Made by a program: the position numbers and the translations under genes. 64,000 bases of DNA, from contig CAWAMJ010000007.1 in NCBI GenBank assembly GCA_963783085.1, positions 193,547 through 257,546 of the forward strand. The letters are read 5' to 3'. This DNA is from CAVYUC01 sp963783085. Its GTDB lineage: Bacteria; Bacteroidota; Bacteroidia; Bacteroidales; Prolixibacteraceae. This document shows, piece by piece, positions 9,218 through 17,964 of the stretch. Position 1 is the first letter of the stretch. Every line of letters begins with the position of its first letter. The notes beneath the pieces are model-generated. The model made no database searches. It worked only from the letters and a program-made list of their open reading frames with translations, and was not told where the DNA came from.

Positions 9218-10738
9218 TTACATTTCATCGCCGTCTGCACCTTCCCATAACGCTTCACGTTCTTCTGCTATTTTTTCCCATTTCGGCACAACTGTTTTCA
9301 GGAACTCCTGTTTTTCTTCGCGCAGTTGTTCCATTGGCAATCCGATAAATTCCTGTGCTTTTGCCTTTGTTGAAATATCGGGATAAGGCACTTCCTGGTT
9401 ATAACCGAGGTCGGCCAGTAAACGGACCAGTTCAATACGGGTTTCCTGTGCAATAACCAAAGCTGTTCCAATGAGGCGACTGATTTCAAGCGAAGCATGA
9501 AAAGAAGCGCCATGAGATGCGGCAGAATAATCCCAGCGCCATTGCGCATGTCTTATTCCCATTAAAATACTTTCCATCTGTTCTTTGGTGGCCCCCAAAT
9601 CCCAGGCTTTTTTTGCTTCAATATGCGCCCTCACCAGCAGTTCTTCCAGTTTATTTCGGTTTTCAATTACATCATCCTGCTTTTCGTATACATTCTGAAT
9701 CAGTGTTTTCGCTTCTTCGCGGTGACACACCTGGCACGAATTTGCAATGTTATTTAAAGGCGACTGCATTTTATGATCGGTAAATTTTTGTCCGCCTTCG
9801 CTGATGTACGGCATGTGGCAGTCAGCGCATGAAACTCCACGCTTGGCATGAATTCCCGTCATATAGGTTTCGTAACCCGGATGTTGTGCTTTCAGCATAG
9901 GCGCTTTGCTAATGGCGTGGGTCCAGTCGCTGAATTCCATGTCGTCGTAATATTCCTCCATAGCCTCAGCCGTAAAACCATTATCCCAGGGAAACTTTAG
10001 GTACTGTGCGCCGTCAACAATATTTTTATTAAAATAATATTCCACATGGCATTGTGCACATACCAGGCTTCTCATCTCCTGATAACTGGCTTTTGTAATA
10101 TCTCTTCCCATATTCTCAAACGCCTCAATTAACGCTGGGCGAGTAATCGTCAGGTTCATGGTTTCGGCATCGTGACAATCGGCACAGCCAATCGGGTTAA
10201 CTATTTCGTGCCCTAAATCTGACCATTTTTGAGAATAAAAATCAGCCACACCTATTTTGTTCATCAGCCGCGGAACATCAGGACTTTTGCAGGTCCAGCA
10301 GGTCGATGGCATTGGTTCAGGGCCCGGGTCCATCGGCGCACCCGTCCGAAGCGTTTCGCGGATGTCTTTAATTGCATAATAATGCCCCCGCGCCTGAATA
10401 TAATCTTTTGAAAAACCATAACCGGCCCATAAAACAACCATTTCGGGATGCTGCCCGAGCATATCGATGTGCGCGCTTCCATTGTATTTGCTCCTGAAGG
10501 TAGTATCTGCAGTACCATAGTAAGACTGAAATTCGCGCGGGTAATTTGCCCCCCATTCTTCATTCCGCGGATCGAATTGCGAAATTTCTTTTTGAGGGAT
10601 GTTTACATAGGCTGCCTCCACCCGGCGTTCAACAATTGACGATGCCAAAAGGCCAAGCAAAAATACAATTACTGCAGTTGCAATAAATAAAACCCAGGCC
10701 AGCCATGGGCGTTTTTCGGTGATCCTTTGTTTTGCCAT
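9218..10738 (-). CDS. nrfA: Ammonia-forming cytochrome c nitrite reductase, catalytic subunit NrfA
   Basis: Periplasmic pentaheme enzyme that reduces nitrite to ammonium with six electrons. An N-terminal hydrophobic segment (about residues 13-34) acts as signal or anchor. The active-site heme uses CWTCK at 147-151, the lysine-ligated variant diagnostic for NrfA. Four standard motifs follow: CADCH 185-189, CAQCH 227-231, CADCH 304-308 and CQVCH 335-339. The QSPLNN segment near 325-330 matches the conserved region after the fourth heme. The length of 506 is typical. It lies 12 bp after nrfH in the same operon; NrfH supplies electrons from menaquinol. Confidence 0.97.
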   Translation of the reverse strand: MAKQRITEKRPWLAWVLFIATAVIVFLLGLLASSIVERRVEAAYVNIPQKEISQFDPRNEEWGANYPREFQSYYGTADTTFRSKYNGSAHIDMLGQHPEMVVLWAGYGFSKDYIQARGHYYAIKDIRETLRTGAPMDPGPEPMPSTCWTCKSPDVPRLMNKIGVADFYSQKWSDLGHEIVNPIGCADCHDAETMNLTITRPALIEAFENMGRDITKASYQEMRSLVCAQCHVEYYFNKNIVDGAQYLKFPWDNGFTAEAMEEYYDDMEFSDWTHAISKAPMLKAQHPGYETYMTGIHAKRGVSCADCHMPYISEGGQKFTDHKMQSPLNNIANSCQVCHREEAKTLIQNVYEKQDDVIENRNKLEELLVRAHIEAKKAWDLGATKEQMESILMGIRHAQWRWDYSAASHGASFHASLEISRLIGTALVIAQETRIELVRLLADLGYNQEVPYPDISTKAKAQEFIGLPMEQLREEKQEFLKTVVPKWEKIAEEREALWEGADGDEM

Positions 10739-10750
10739 TGTTTATATTTT

Positions 10751-11329
10751 TTAGTTGTTGTTTTCGAGCAAATTTTCCATCCATTCAGGCACAGGGCTTT
10801 CCGGCAATGGTACCTGCGCGTTGGGCACGCTCGAAATGCTGTTAACCCTGCCATGCGGAACTTCGCGGTGGCAATCCCAGCATTTCCGGTCCGTCATTTT
10901 TGTGTGATAATTTTCAACGGTTGCATTCAGCTTTGGATCGATCAGTAACCCGGAGTGGCAACGAATGCAATTTTGATGAACCACTTCGGCTCCTTCTTCC
11001 TTAATAAAAATAACCTGCGGTTCATTTCGTAATGTGAAAATCGATGCATGACGTAAACCGTCTTTCGCTTTAAAATAAAATTTGTTGATAATAGTATTAT
11101 GCGGAACATGACAATCATTACAATGTGCTTTACCACGGTGCGAACTGTGGTTCCAGGTTGCATATTCGGGCGCCATAATATGGCAGTTGACGCAGGCTTC
11201 CGGATCATCAGAAAGATAGTAGTGTGCTTTTGAAACGTACAGCAGGAAAATGATTAACCCGAGCATCAGGCTGGTTAACGCCATTACAGGGAATCTCCAT
11301 TTTCGGGGAGGAAGCAGTTTTTTTATCAT
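10751..11329 (-). CDS. nrfH: Cytochrome c nitrite reductase small subunit NrfH
   Basis: NapC/NirT-type membrane-anchored tetraheme quinol dehydrogenase of 192 residues that passes electrons from menaquinol to NrfA. One transmembrane helix spans about residues 12-34. Heme motifs are CVNCH 46-50, CNDCH 70-74, CIRCH 121-125 and CWDCH 150-154. It is the first gene of the leftward nrf operon; the 238 bp upstream, shared with the divergent barrel gene, should hold the promoters. No confident FNR-type operator was seen there. Confidence 0.96.
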   Translation of the reverse strand: MIKKLLPPRKWRFPVMALTSLMLGLIIFLLYVSKAHYYLSDDPEACVNCHIMAPEYATWNHSSHRGKAHCNDCHVPHNTIINKFYFKAKDGLRHASIFTLRNEPQVIFIKEEGAEVVHQNCIRCHSGLLIDPKLNATVENYHTKMTDRKCWDCHREVPHGRVNSISSVPNAQVPLPESPVPEWMENLLENNN

Positions 11330-11567
11330 AATTCCATGTTTTTCATCGGCTAAATATCATAATACATTAACAATTGAATTGTAATGGATGTTACAAAAGC
11401 AACCGTTTGATTTTATCGGATTATTTTATTTAAAATGATGATAAATAATGGTTCTATGTTGTTTAGCAACTGATTTGCAGAATAGCAACCAATCCTTTTC
11501 TTGTAATTTTAAAGCAAAAATCAGGACTTTCTGTCCGCATACATTGCAACTTATTTAACAATTAACC

Positions 11568-12800
11568 ATGAAAAAAATAATCATATTTTTAACTCTGACA
11601 CTTTCGTTAAATGCAAAATCGCAGAATTTTTTATCAGTTAAAGACATTAATTTTACATTGAAAGGATTTGTGCGGAACGATTTTATTTTTGATACCCGCC
11701 GGAATGTAGATGCTTGCGACCATTTGTTTGAAATTTTTCCGGATAAACCATTTTTCGATGAAAATGGAAAAGATATAAATGCTCAGCCAAGCGCACAGTT
11801 TTTAAATACTTTTACCCGGTTCGGCACCGGTTTTTCAGGTCTCGAAATGGGAAATGCCAAAGTGGATGCTTATGTCGAAGTTGATTTTACCGGTGGCGAT
11901 GCCACCAACAGCCTGCGTTTGAGGCATGTTTACACGCAGTTTGTATGGCCAAAATCGAAATTGTTATTTGGCCGCACCTGGCACCCGCTATTTATTGAAA
12001 AAGTATTTCCCGGAACGTTAAATGAAAATACGGGTGTGCCATTTCAGGTTTTTAACCGGAGTCCGCAGTTGCGCTTTACCCACCGGTTAACCGGTAATCT
12101 CGATTTTATTGCAGGCGCTGTGTACCAGTTTAAATATTCGAACACCGGGCCCAATGGAAAATCATATCATTATCAGCGCGATGCCGTAGTGCCAAACCTG
12201 AATGCGCAGCTGCAGTATTACAATGAAAATTGGGTGATTGGCGCCGCTCTCGACTGGAAATCCATTCAGCCGCGTACTTCCACCACCGGAACAGCCGGAA
12301 CTTTCAGGACCAGGGAAAAGCTAAATACGGTTGCGGCGCTGGCTTATCTGAAATATACCGTCAACAGGTTTCAACTAAAAGTCAAAAGTATGTACGGGCA
12401 AAATGTTTGCGAGAATTTGTTGCCGAGCGGATACGCGGTAGCATCTGTTGACAGCCGGACGGGCGCTGAAACATACACACCATTTAACCACCTCTACAAC
12501 TGGATTGATATTTCTTACGGCGGTGCCTGGAATGTTGGATTGTATGCCGGACACCTGAAAAATATGGGCACCACTGAAAATCCGGCCGGCGCAATTTACG
12601 GGTTCGCAACCGATGCCGATATGATGTACCGCATTTCACCGCGGCTCATTCACCATTTCAAAAATTTCATGTTCGGAGTGGAGTTTAGCCTCACAACAGC
12701 TGCTTACGGAATACATAATTACAATGATAAGGGAAAGATACTCGACACGGAAAAAGTAACAAATTTCAGAAATATGATTGCAATAGCTTACAATTTTTGA
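11568..12800 (+). CDS. Outer-membrane beta-barrel protein, porin-like
   Basis: A 410-residue product with a short signal peptide (about 1-18, ending NAKSQ) and alternating strands that end in MIAIAYNF, a typical barrel-final strand. Segments such as FTLKGFVRNDFIFDTRRN and VDAYVEVDFTGGD resemble DcaP-like porins, though the assignment is weak. It is transcribed away from nrfH and followed by a terminator at 12834-12868. The cargo is unknown; the location beside nrf makes an anion or small-solute role possible. Confidence 0.7.
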   Translation: MKKIIIFLTLTLSLNAKSQNFLSVKDINFTLKGFVRNDFIFDTRRNVDACDHLFEIFPDKPFFDENGKDINAQPSAQFLNTFTRFGTGFSGLEMGNAKVDAYVEVDFTGGDATNSLRLRHVYTQFVWPKSKLLFGRTWHPLFIEKVFPGTLNENTGVPFQVFNRSPQLRFTHRLTGNLDFIAGAVYQFKYSNTGPNGKSYHYQRDAVVPNLNAQLQYYNENWVIGAALDWKSIQPRTSTTGTAGTFRTREKLNTVAALAYLKYTVNRFQLKVKSMYGQNVCENLLPSGYAVASVDSRTGAETYTPFNHLYNWIDISYGGAWNVGLYAGHLKNMGTTENPAGAIYGFATDADMMYRISPRLIHHFKNFMFGVEFSLTTAAYGIHNYNDKGKILDTEKVTNFRNMIAIAYNF

Positions 12801-12833
12801 TTTTCCTGTTATTTTTGTTTAAAATTTTATTGG

Positions 12834-12868
12834 AAAGCAGCTTCACAAAAGTTGCTTCTCTTTTTTTT
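12834..12868 (+). terminator. Terminator between the barrel gene and the first ACT gene
   Basis: An imperfect stem (AGCAGCTT pairing with AAGTTGCT through one G-T pair) is followed by CTC and eight T. It begins about 35 bp after the porin stop and ends only about 12 bp before the ATG of the ACT gene, so it might also limit read-through into that gene. Confidence 0.6.
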
Positions 12869-12880
12869 AAAACGAATACA

Positions 12881-13312
12881 ATGGCCTTTGAAGTTTCTGT
12901 TTTTCTCGAAAATAAGATTGCCCATTTCGAAAGAATTACAAACATCCTGAAATCGGGAAATATTAACATCCGTTCGCTAACCCTAACGAATATCCTGCAC
13001 GGGTGGGGGGTGTTAAACCTGCTTGTCGATCAGCCGGAAAAAGCATATAAAATTTTATACGAAAAAGGGAATTCAGTTTCCCTGCGCGAAATAATTGCGT
13101 TGGAAATGAAAGATGAATCCGGTGGTTTGGATGAAGTGCTTGTAAAAATAGCGCGGGCTGGAATTCATATTGAAAGTGCTTACACACGGCTTATTTCAGA
13201 AAAAAATATGGCTATTCTGGTTTTGGATGTTCCCGATTTAATTGACGCCACCGCAAAACTCAATCAAAATGGAATCACAATCCTGGAAGATGATGTGGTT
13301 TACGGGAAGTAA
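12881..13312 (+). CDS. ACT-domain protein (double ACT)
   Basis: A 143-residue protein with two ACT-like halves. The first begins FEVSVFLENKIAHFERITNI and the second starts near residue 72. The ATG at 12881 was chosen because the upstream extension in this frame is hydrophobic junk over the terminator. ACT dimers usually bind amino acids allosterically. This gene lies 51 bp before a PaaK-like ligase, and a related ACT gene follows the ligase. Such ACT proteins commonly accompany phenylacetate/indoleacetate CoA ligases, so aromatic amino acid sensing is the likely role. Confidence 0.8.
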   Translation: MAFEVSVFLENKIAHFERITNILKSGNINIRSLTLTNILHGWGVLNLLVDQPEKAYKILYEKGNSVSLREIIALEMKDESGGLDEVLVKIARAGIHIESAYTRLISEKNMAILVLDVPDLIDATAKLNQNGITILEDDVVYGK

Positions 13313-13363
13313 AAATTATCTGAAAAAGAAGTATAAACCGAAGTTGGATAAAAACAGATTTAA

Positions 13364-14662
13364 ATGATTTGGAACGAAAAAATTGAATGTGCCACACGTG
13401 ACGAAATGGAAGCCATTCAAAGCGAACGATTAATTAAAACAGTACAACGCATTTACCACAACATACCAAGCTACCGTTCTAAAATGCAGGAATCCGGACT
13501 TTTACCCGGAGACATCAAATCGGTTGAAGACCTGCACAAGTTGCCATTCACCAACAAAACCGACCTTCGCGACAATTATCCCTTCGGAATGTTTACCGTG
13601 CAGATGAGTGAAATCGTGCGCGTTCACGCAAGTTCGGGTACAACCGGAAAACCCACTGTTGTTGGATACACGCGTAATGATTTGCAGATGTGGGCCGAAG
13701 TGGTTACCCGCGCCCTTGGAATGGCGGGAGTTCACCAAAACGACATTGTGCAGGTGGCGTATGGTTACGGATTATTCACCGGTGGATTGGGGATGCACTA
13801 TGGAACCGAAAATCTTGGCGCGACCGTTATCCCGATATCCGGAGGCAATACCAAAAAGCAAATTCAACTGATGCAGGATTTCGGAACTACGGTTATTGCC
13901 TGCACACCTTCGTATGCATTGTTTTTGGCTGAAGTAATGAAGGAAATGAATGTTCAGCCGGAATCGCTGAAACTTCGCGTGGGGATTTTTGGCGCCGAGC
14001 CATGGAGTGAAAATATGCGCCGCGAAATTGAGGCAAAACTGAAGCTGAAAGCCATTGATATATACGGATTGAGCGAAGTTATTGGCCCGGGCGTTTCCTG
14101 CGAATGCGAATACCAGGCCGGAATGCATGTGAACGAGGATCATTTTATTCCGGAAATAATTAATCCTGACACGCTGGAGCCGTGTGCGCCCGGTGAAATC
14201 GGCGAACTTGTTTTTACCACCGTTACCAAAGAAGGAATTCCGATTATCCGCTACCGCACCCGCGATTTAACGCGTTTGAATTACGATAAATGCGCCTGCG
14301 GAAGAACCCTGGTGCGCATGGAAAAATGCATGGGCCGTTCAGATGATATGCTAATTATCAGGGGAGTGAATGTGTTCCCCTCGCAAATTGAAAGTGTTCT
14401 TTTGGAAATGAGCGAAACCGAACCGCATTATTTGTTGAAAATCGAACGGGAAGGTTCGCTTGATGTTTTGCATTTGCTGGTGGAGGTACAGGAACAATTT
14501 TTCTCCGACGAAATCAGGGAGCTGGAAACGTTGCGCCGAAAAATTACAAACAACATTCAAAGCACGCTCGGAATTTCTGTGAACGTGAAACTGGTGGAGC
14601 CAAAAACAATTGAACGTACCGAAGGCAAGGCAAAACGTGTAATTGACAACCGCAAAATCTAA
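13364..14662 (+). CDS. Phenylacetate--CoA ligase family protein
   Basis: Adenylate-forming enzyme of 432 residues, the PaaK type that activates phenylacetate or a related aryl acid to its CoA thioester with ATP. The phosphate-binding loop SSGTTGKPTVVGYTRNDL is at about residues 88-105, the DIYGLSEVIGPGVSCEC adenine/acid-binding segment near 225-245, and the hinge and C-terminal lid GRSDDMLIIRGVNVFPSQIE near 325-345. Two ACT proteins flank it closely, and VOR-type 2-oxoacid oxidoreductase genes lie downstream. The family can also run toward acid and ATP in peptide-fermenting anaerobes. The exact substrate (phenylacetate, indoleacetate or branched-chain) is undecided. Confidence 0.9.
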   Translation: MIWNEKIECATRDEMEAIQSERLIKTVQRIYHNIPSYRSKMQESGLLPGDIKSVEDLHKLPFTNKTDLRDNYPFGMFTVQMSEIVRVHASSGTTGKPTVVGYTRNDLQMWAEVVTRALGMAGVHQNDIVQVAYGYGLFTGGLGMHYGTENLGATVIPISGGNTKKQIQLMQDFGTTVIACTPSYALFLAEVMKEMNVQPESLKLRVGIFGAEPWSENMRREIEAKLKLKAIDIYGLSEVIGPGVSCECEYQAGMHVNEDHFIPEIINPDTLEPCAPGEIGELVFTTVTKEGIPIIRYRTRDLTRLNYDKCACGRTLVRMEKCMGRSDDMLIIRGVNVFPSQIESVLLEMSETEPHYLLKIEREGSLDVLHLLVEVQEQFFSDEIRELETLRRKITNNIQSTLGISVNVKLVEPKTIERTEGKAKRVIDNRKI

Positions 14663-14666
14663 AAAA

Positions 14667-15095
14667 ATGATAACAAAACAAGTTTCCGTATTTCTTGAAA
14701 ATAAATCGGGGCGCTTAAATGAAGTCGCCCGGATTTTAGGGGACTCCGAAATTAATATTTCAGCTTTTACAGTGGCCGACACCTCTGATTTTGGCGTATT
14801 GAGGCTAATCGTTTCCGAACCTGAAAAAGCAGTGAAGGTTTTGAAGGAAAATCAGTTTTCGGTGCGTACCACCGATGTGGTTCTGGTTAACAGTCCAAAT
14901 CGTCCGGGTGCATTGTCAAAAATGCTGCAAATCCTTAATTCCGAAGAGGTTTTCATTGAATATTTATATGCTTTTTCAATGAACGACAATACTGCCGTTA
15001 TCGTAATCCGGCCAACCAACGTGGAACGGTGTGTTGAAAAATTACGCCTTCATAAGGATGAATTAACGGATAACGACAATCATTACGAGCTCTGA
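14667..15095 (+). CDS. ACT-domain protein (double ACT)
   Basis: A 142-residue, two-ACT protein. The first repeat is QVSVFLENKSGRLNEVARIL and the second contains SPNRPGALSKMLQIL near residue 80, a standard ACT ligand loop. The ATG at 14667 lies four bases after the ligase stop; an upstream TTG at 14643 would overlap the ligase and is not preferred. It is a paralogue of the ACT protein at 12881, so the ligase is sandwiched between two related sensors. Confidence 0.85.
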   Translation: MITKQVSVFLENKSGRLNEVARILGDSEINISAFTVADTSDFGVLRLIVSEPEKAVKVLKENQFSVRTTDVVLVNSPNRPGALSKMLQILNSEEVFIEYLYAFSMNDNTAVIVIRPTNVERCVEKLRLHKDELTDNDNHYEL

Positions 15096-15134
15096 AAATT
15101 AATTTTGGTTGTTGTCCGCAAAAGCTTTTCCCGA

Positions 15135-15160
15135 TTGTAGACTCATAATTTGTATATTTG
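15135..15160 (+). promoter_or_regulatory. Possible Bacteroidota-type promoter of pheA
   Basis: TATATTTG at 15153-15160 fits the Bacteroidota -7 consensus TAnnTTTG and ends 20 bp before the pheA ATG. A TTG at 15135-15137 could serve as the upstream element, although the spacing is shorter than usual. This suggests pheA can be transcribed apart from the ACT-ligase genes. Confidence 0.4.
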
Positions 15161-15180
15161 AACTTATTTAATTTTACTTA

Positions 15181-16017
15181 ATGAAACGCATAGCAGTACA
15201 AGGAATCATCGGGTCTTTTCATGAGGATGCTGCAGTCCGGTATTTTGATGAGGAAATAGAAGTAGTTGAATGCAAATCGTTTACAAGTGTTTGTGAACTG
15301 ATTGATGCCGACAAAGTGGATTATGCTGTGATGGCCATCGAGAATTCAATTGCAGGAAGTTTACTTAAGAATTACCAGCTTATCCGCGATTACCACCTTC
15401 GGATAATTGGTGAAATTTACCTGCACATTCAGTTGAATTTAATGGTGCTTCCCGGTGTGAAAGCGAATGAAATAACCGATATTTATTCACATCCGGTTGC
15501 TTTGCAGCAATGTGTGGAGTATATCGAAAAATATTATTCAAATGCCGATTTACACGAAGGAATGGACACTGCAGCGGCTGCAAAACTTATTTCTCAGGAA
15601 AAGCTTAAAAATGCAGCGGCTATCGGAAACCTTCGATCGGCCGAATTATACGGGCTCGAAATTCTGGAAACCGGAATTGAAACCAATAAAAAAAATTACA
15701 CCCGCTTTTTAATTCTGTCAAAACATGGTAATCCCACCGAAGGAACCAATAAAGCATCCATCTGTTTCGAAGTGGGCCATTTTTACGGGGCACTGGCGCG
15801 GGTACTGGACATTTTTGCTGAAAATAAAATCAACCTGAACAAAATACAATCGGTGCCCATTTTAGGAAAACCGAATGAATATACCATTCATGTTGATGTG
15901 GAGTGGGAAGAACCGAAAAATTACGACCGGGCAATTCACCAGGCATTAAAAAATGTATCGAGCCTGGCTATTTTGGGGGAATATATAAGAGGCGAATTAA
16001 AAATACAAAATCAATAA
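15181..16017 (+). CDS. pheA: Prephenate dehydratase with C-terminal ACT domain
   Basis: Monofunctional enzyme converting prephenate to phenylpyruvate in phenylalanine synthesis. The 278 residues comprise a periplasmic-binding-protein-like catalytic domain (about 1-180) and an ACT domain (about 190-270). The catalytic domain shows AIENSIAGSL near 50 and the essential Thr-Arg-Phe in NYTRFLIL near 178. The ACT domain keeps the GALARVL loop near 200. The usual ESRP motif reads QSVP here. No chorismate mutase is fused. It lies downstream of the aryl-CoA ligase group and 23 bp before a flavodoxin gene. Confidence 0.92.
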   Translation: MKRIAVQGIIGSFHEDAAVRYFDEEIEVVECKSFTSVCELIDADKVDYAVMAIENSIAGSLLKNYQLIRDYHLRIIGEIYLHIQLNLMVLPGVKANEITDIYSHPVALQQCVEYIEKYYSNADLHEGMDTAAAAKLISQEKLKNAAAIGNLRSAELYGLEILETGIETNKKNYTRFLILSKHGNPTEGTNKASICFEVGHFYGALARVLDIFAENKINLNKIQSVPILGKPNEYTIHVDVEWEEPKNYDRAIHQALKNVSSLAILGEYIRGELKIQNQ

Positions 16018-16040
16018 TTGATAAACTTAAACATAATACT

Positions 16041-16565
16041 ATGAGCAAAATAGCAATATTTTACGGGCCGCTGGGCGGCGCCGTCAACCGCGTAGCCGAC
16101 AAAATAAAAGAAGCAATTGGCGAAGACAAAGTGGAAATGGTGCCGGTGAAAACAGCAACTGCTGCCGATATTGACAAGTATGATAAAATTATCTTCGGAA
16201 TTTCCACTGTTGGAAGCGAAACCTGGCATGCCACTTACTCTAATCCCGACTGGGGAAAATTCCTGCCTGAAATTAGCAAAACCCGTTACGAAGGCAAAAC
16301 CATCGCAATTTTTGGTTTGGGCGATCATGTTACTTATGCCCGTACTTTTGTTGATCACATTGGTTTGCTGGCCCGCGATTTAAAGAAAAATGGCGCAACA
16401 CTGGTGGGTAAAGTTCCTGCCGAAGCTTATGAATATGATGATTCAAAAGCCATTGAAAATGGAAAATTTATGGGACTTCCGGTTGACGAAGATTTTGAAC
16501 CTGAACTGACTGACGAACGGGTAAAAAACTGGGTGGAACAAATTCGTCCGGATTTTGGATTCTAA
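16041..16565 (+). CDS. Flavodoxin-family protein
   Basis: A 174-residue protein beginning at the ATG at 16041; the longer frame upstream overlaps pheA and is not credible. The fold pattern is flavodoxin: beta-1 KIAIFYGP, an alpha helix, the loop FGISTVGSETWHATYSNPDW near 50-70, and FGLGDHVTYARTFVDHIG near 100, which matches the second FMN loop of bacterial flavodoxins. The first phosphate loop reads GPLGGAVNRVA and lacks the usual TGNT. It could still be an electron carrier for the neighbouring 2-oxoacid oxidoreductase. Confidence 0.82.
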   Translation: MSKIAIFYGPLGGAVNRVADKIKEAIGEDKVEMVPVKTATAADIDKYDKIIFGISTVGSETWHATYSNPDWGKFLPEISKTRYEGKTIAIFGLGDHVTYARTFVDHIGLLARDLKKNGATLVGKVPAEAYEYDDSKAIENGKFMGLPVDEDFEPELTDERVKNWVEQIRPDFGF

Positions 16566-16622
16566 CACCGTTGTAAATCAAATTTTTTTTAAATCATCAT
16601 TCCTGAATGTTCTCTTAGTAAA

Positions 16623-17946
16623 ATGAAAATCACCAACTCTCCATTAAGTAAAGAAGTAATTGACCGGAAGATTAAAGAACTTCGGATTCCGGATATTGGC
16701 AAAGCTTCCATTCGCGAAATAGTTGCGCTGGTTAACCTTGTAGAGGAAGAAACCGGCACAAAATACATTCGTATGGAAATGGGTGTTCCCGGATTGCCTC
16801 CTGCACAAATTGGTGTAGATGCCGAAATCGAAGCGCTGAAAAGGGGAGTGGCCGCCGTTTATCCAATGGTCGACGGGATAAAAATCACTGAAGGAAGAAG
16901 CTTCAAAATTTGCGAAGAATTTCCTCGACGTTGAAATTTCGCCTAAAGGATGTATCCCGACAGTTGGTTCGATGCAGGGAACTTATTCAGCTTTTTTGGC
17001 TGCCGGAAATATCGATCAGCAAAAAAACACAGCATTGTTTATCGATCCGGGATTTCCGGTGCAAAAGCAGCAGATGATGGTTCTCGGACTGAAATACGAA
17101 ACTTTCGATATATTTAATTTTCGCGGTGAAAAACTGCGGGATAAGCTGGAAAGTCTGCTGTCGAAGGGAAACATCAACTCCATTATTTATTCAAGCCCCA
17201 ACAACCCGAGCTGGATTTGTTTTACTGAAGAAGAACTTGAAATCATCGGGCATCTGGCCGATAAATACGATGTAATAGTGATGGAAGATCTGGCATATTT
17301 TGGCATGGATTTCCGCCGCGATTTTTCGAAACCGGGGGAGCCGCCTTTTCAGCCAACTGTGGCAAAATATACCGATAATTTTATGCTGTTTATTTCCAGC
17401 TCTAAAATATTTTCATATGCAGGCCAGCGCATCGGTTTAATGGTAATTTCCGATTCGCTTTTTGATCGGGAATATCCGTATTTGCAGCAGCGGTTTAGCG
17501 CACCGACTTTTGGCAGCACTATCATTTTGCGGATTTTGTATTCCATTTCTTCAGGAACCAGCCATTCGGCGCAATATGCACTGGCCGCCATGTTAAAAGC
17601 GGTAAACGACGAAAAATTCGATTTTGTGGCGGGTGTAAGGGAATATGGCGAAAAAGCCAAAGAAATGAAAAGGCTTTTCCTCGAAAATGGTTTCGATATT
17701 GTGTATAAAACCGATTTGGATGAGCCCATTGCCGATGGATTTTACTTTACCATTTCTTACCCGGGAATGACCGGTAACGAGCTGGTGGCCAATTTGCTTT
17801 ATTACGGAATCAGCGCAATTGCACTCGATAATACCGGAAGCGAAGAGGAAGGAATCCGGGCCTGCGTTTCATTTGTAAAGCGAAGTCAGATTCCCGAGCT
17901 GGAGGAGAGACTGAAAGCATTCAATCAACACTTTTCGGCAAAATAA
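16623..17946 (+). pseudogene. PLP-dependent aminotransferase, broken by a single-base frameshift
   Basis: Fold-type I class I/II aminotransferase of about 440 residues. Codons from 16623 encode the N-terminus through MVDGIK. The frame is then lost at a run of five A (16880-16884) and stops at 16934. Removing one A gives continuous coding, GIKSLKEEASKFAKNFLDVE, joining SMQGTYSAFLAAGNI at 16972 and running to 17946. The PLP lysine lies in SSSKIFSYAGQRIGL, and SSPNNPSWICFTEEEL carries the NP motif. It likely transaminates an aromatic or branched-chain amino acid, feeding the downstream VOR enzyme. Either a sequencing indel or a true loss is possible; codon sense is intact on both sides. Confidence 0.85.
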
Positions 17947-17964
17947 GGGCGCAAAATAAAGAGG

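Noticed and set aside
11330..11567. FNR-type operator upstream of nrfH
   Set aside because: Short inverted matches such as GTTG-tttag-CAAC are present, but none fits a TTGA-N6-TCAA-like site well enough to call.
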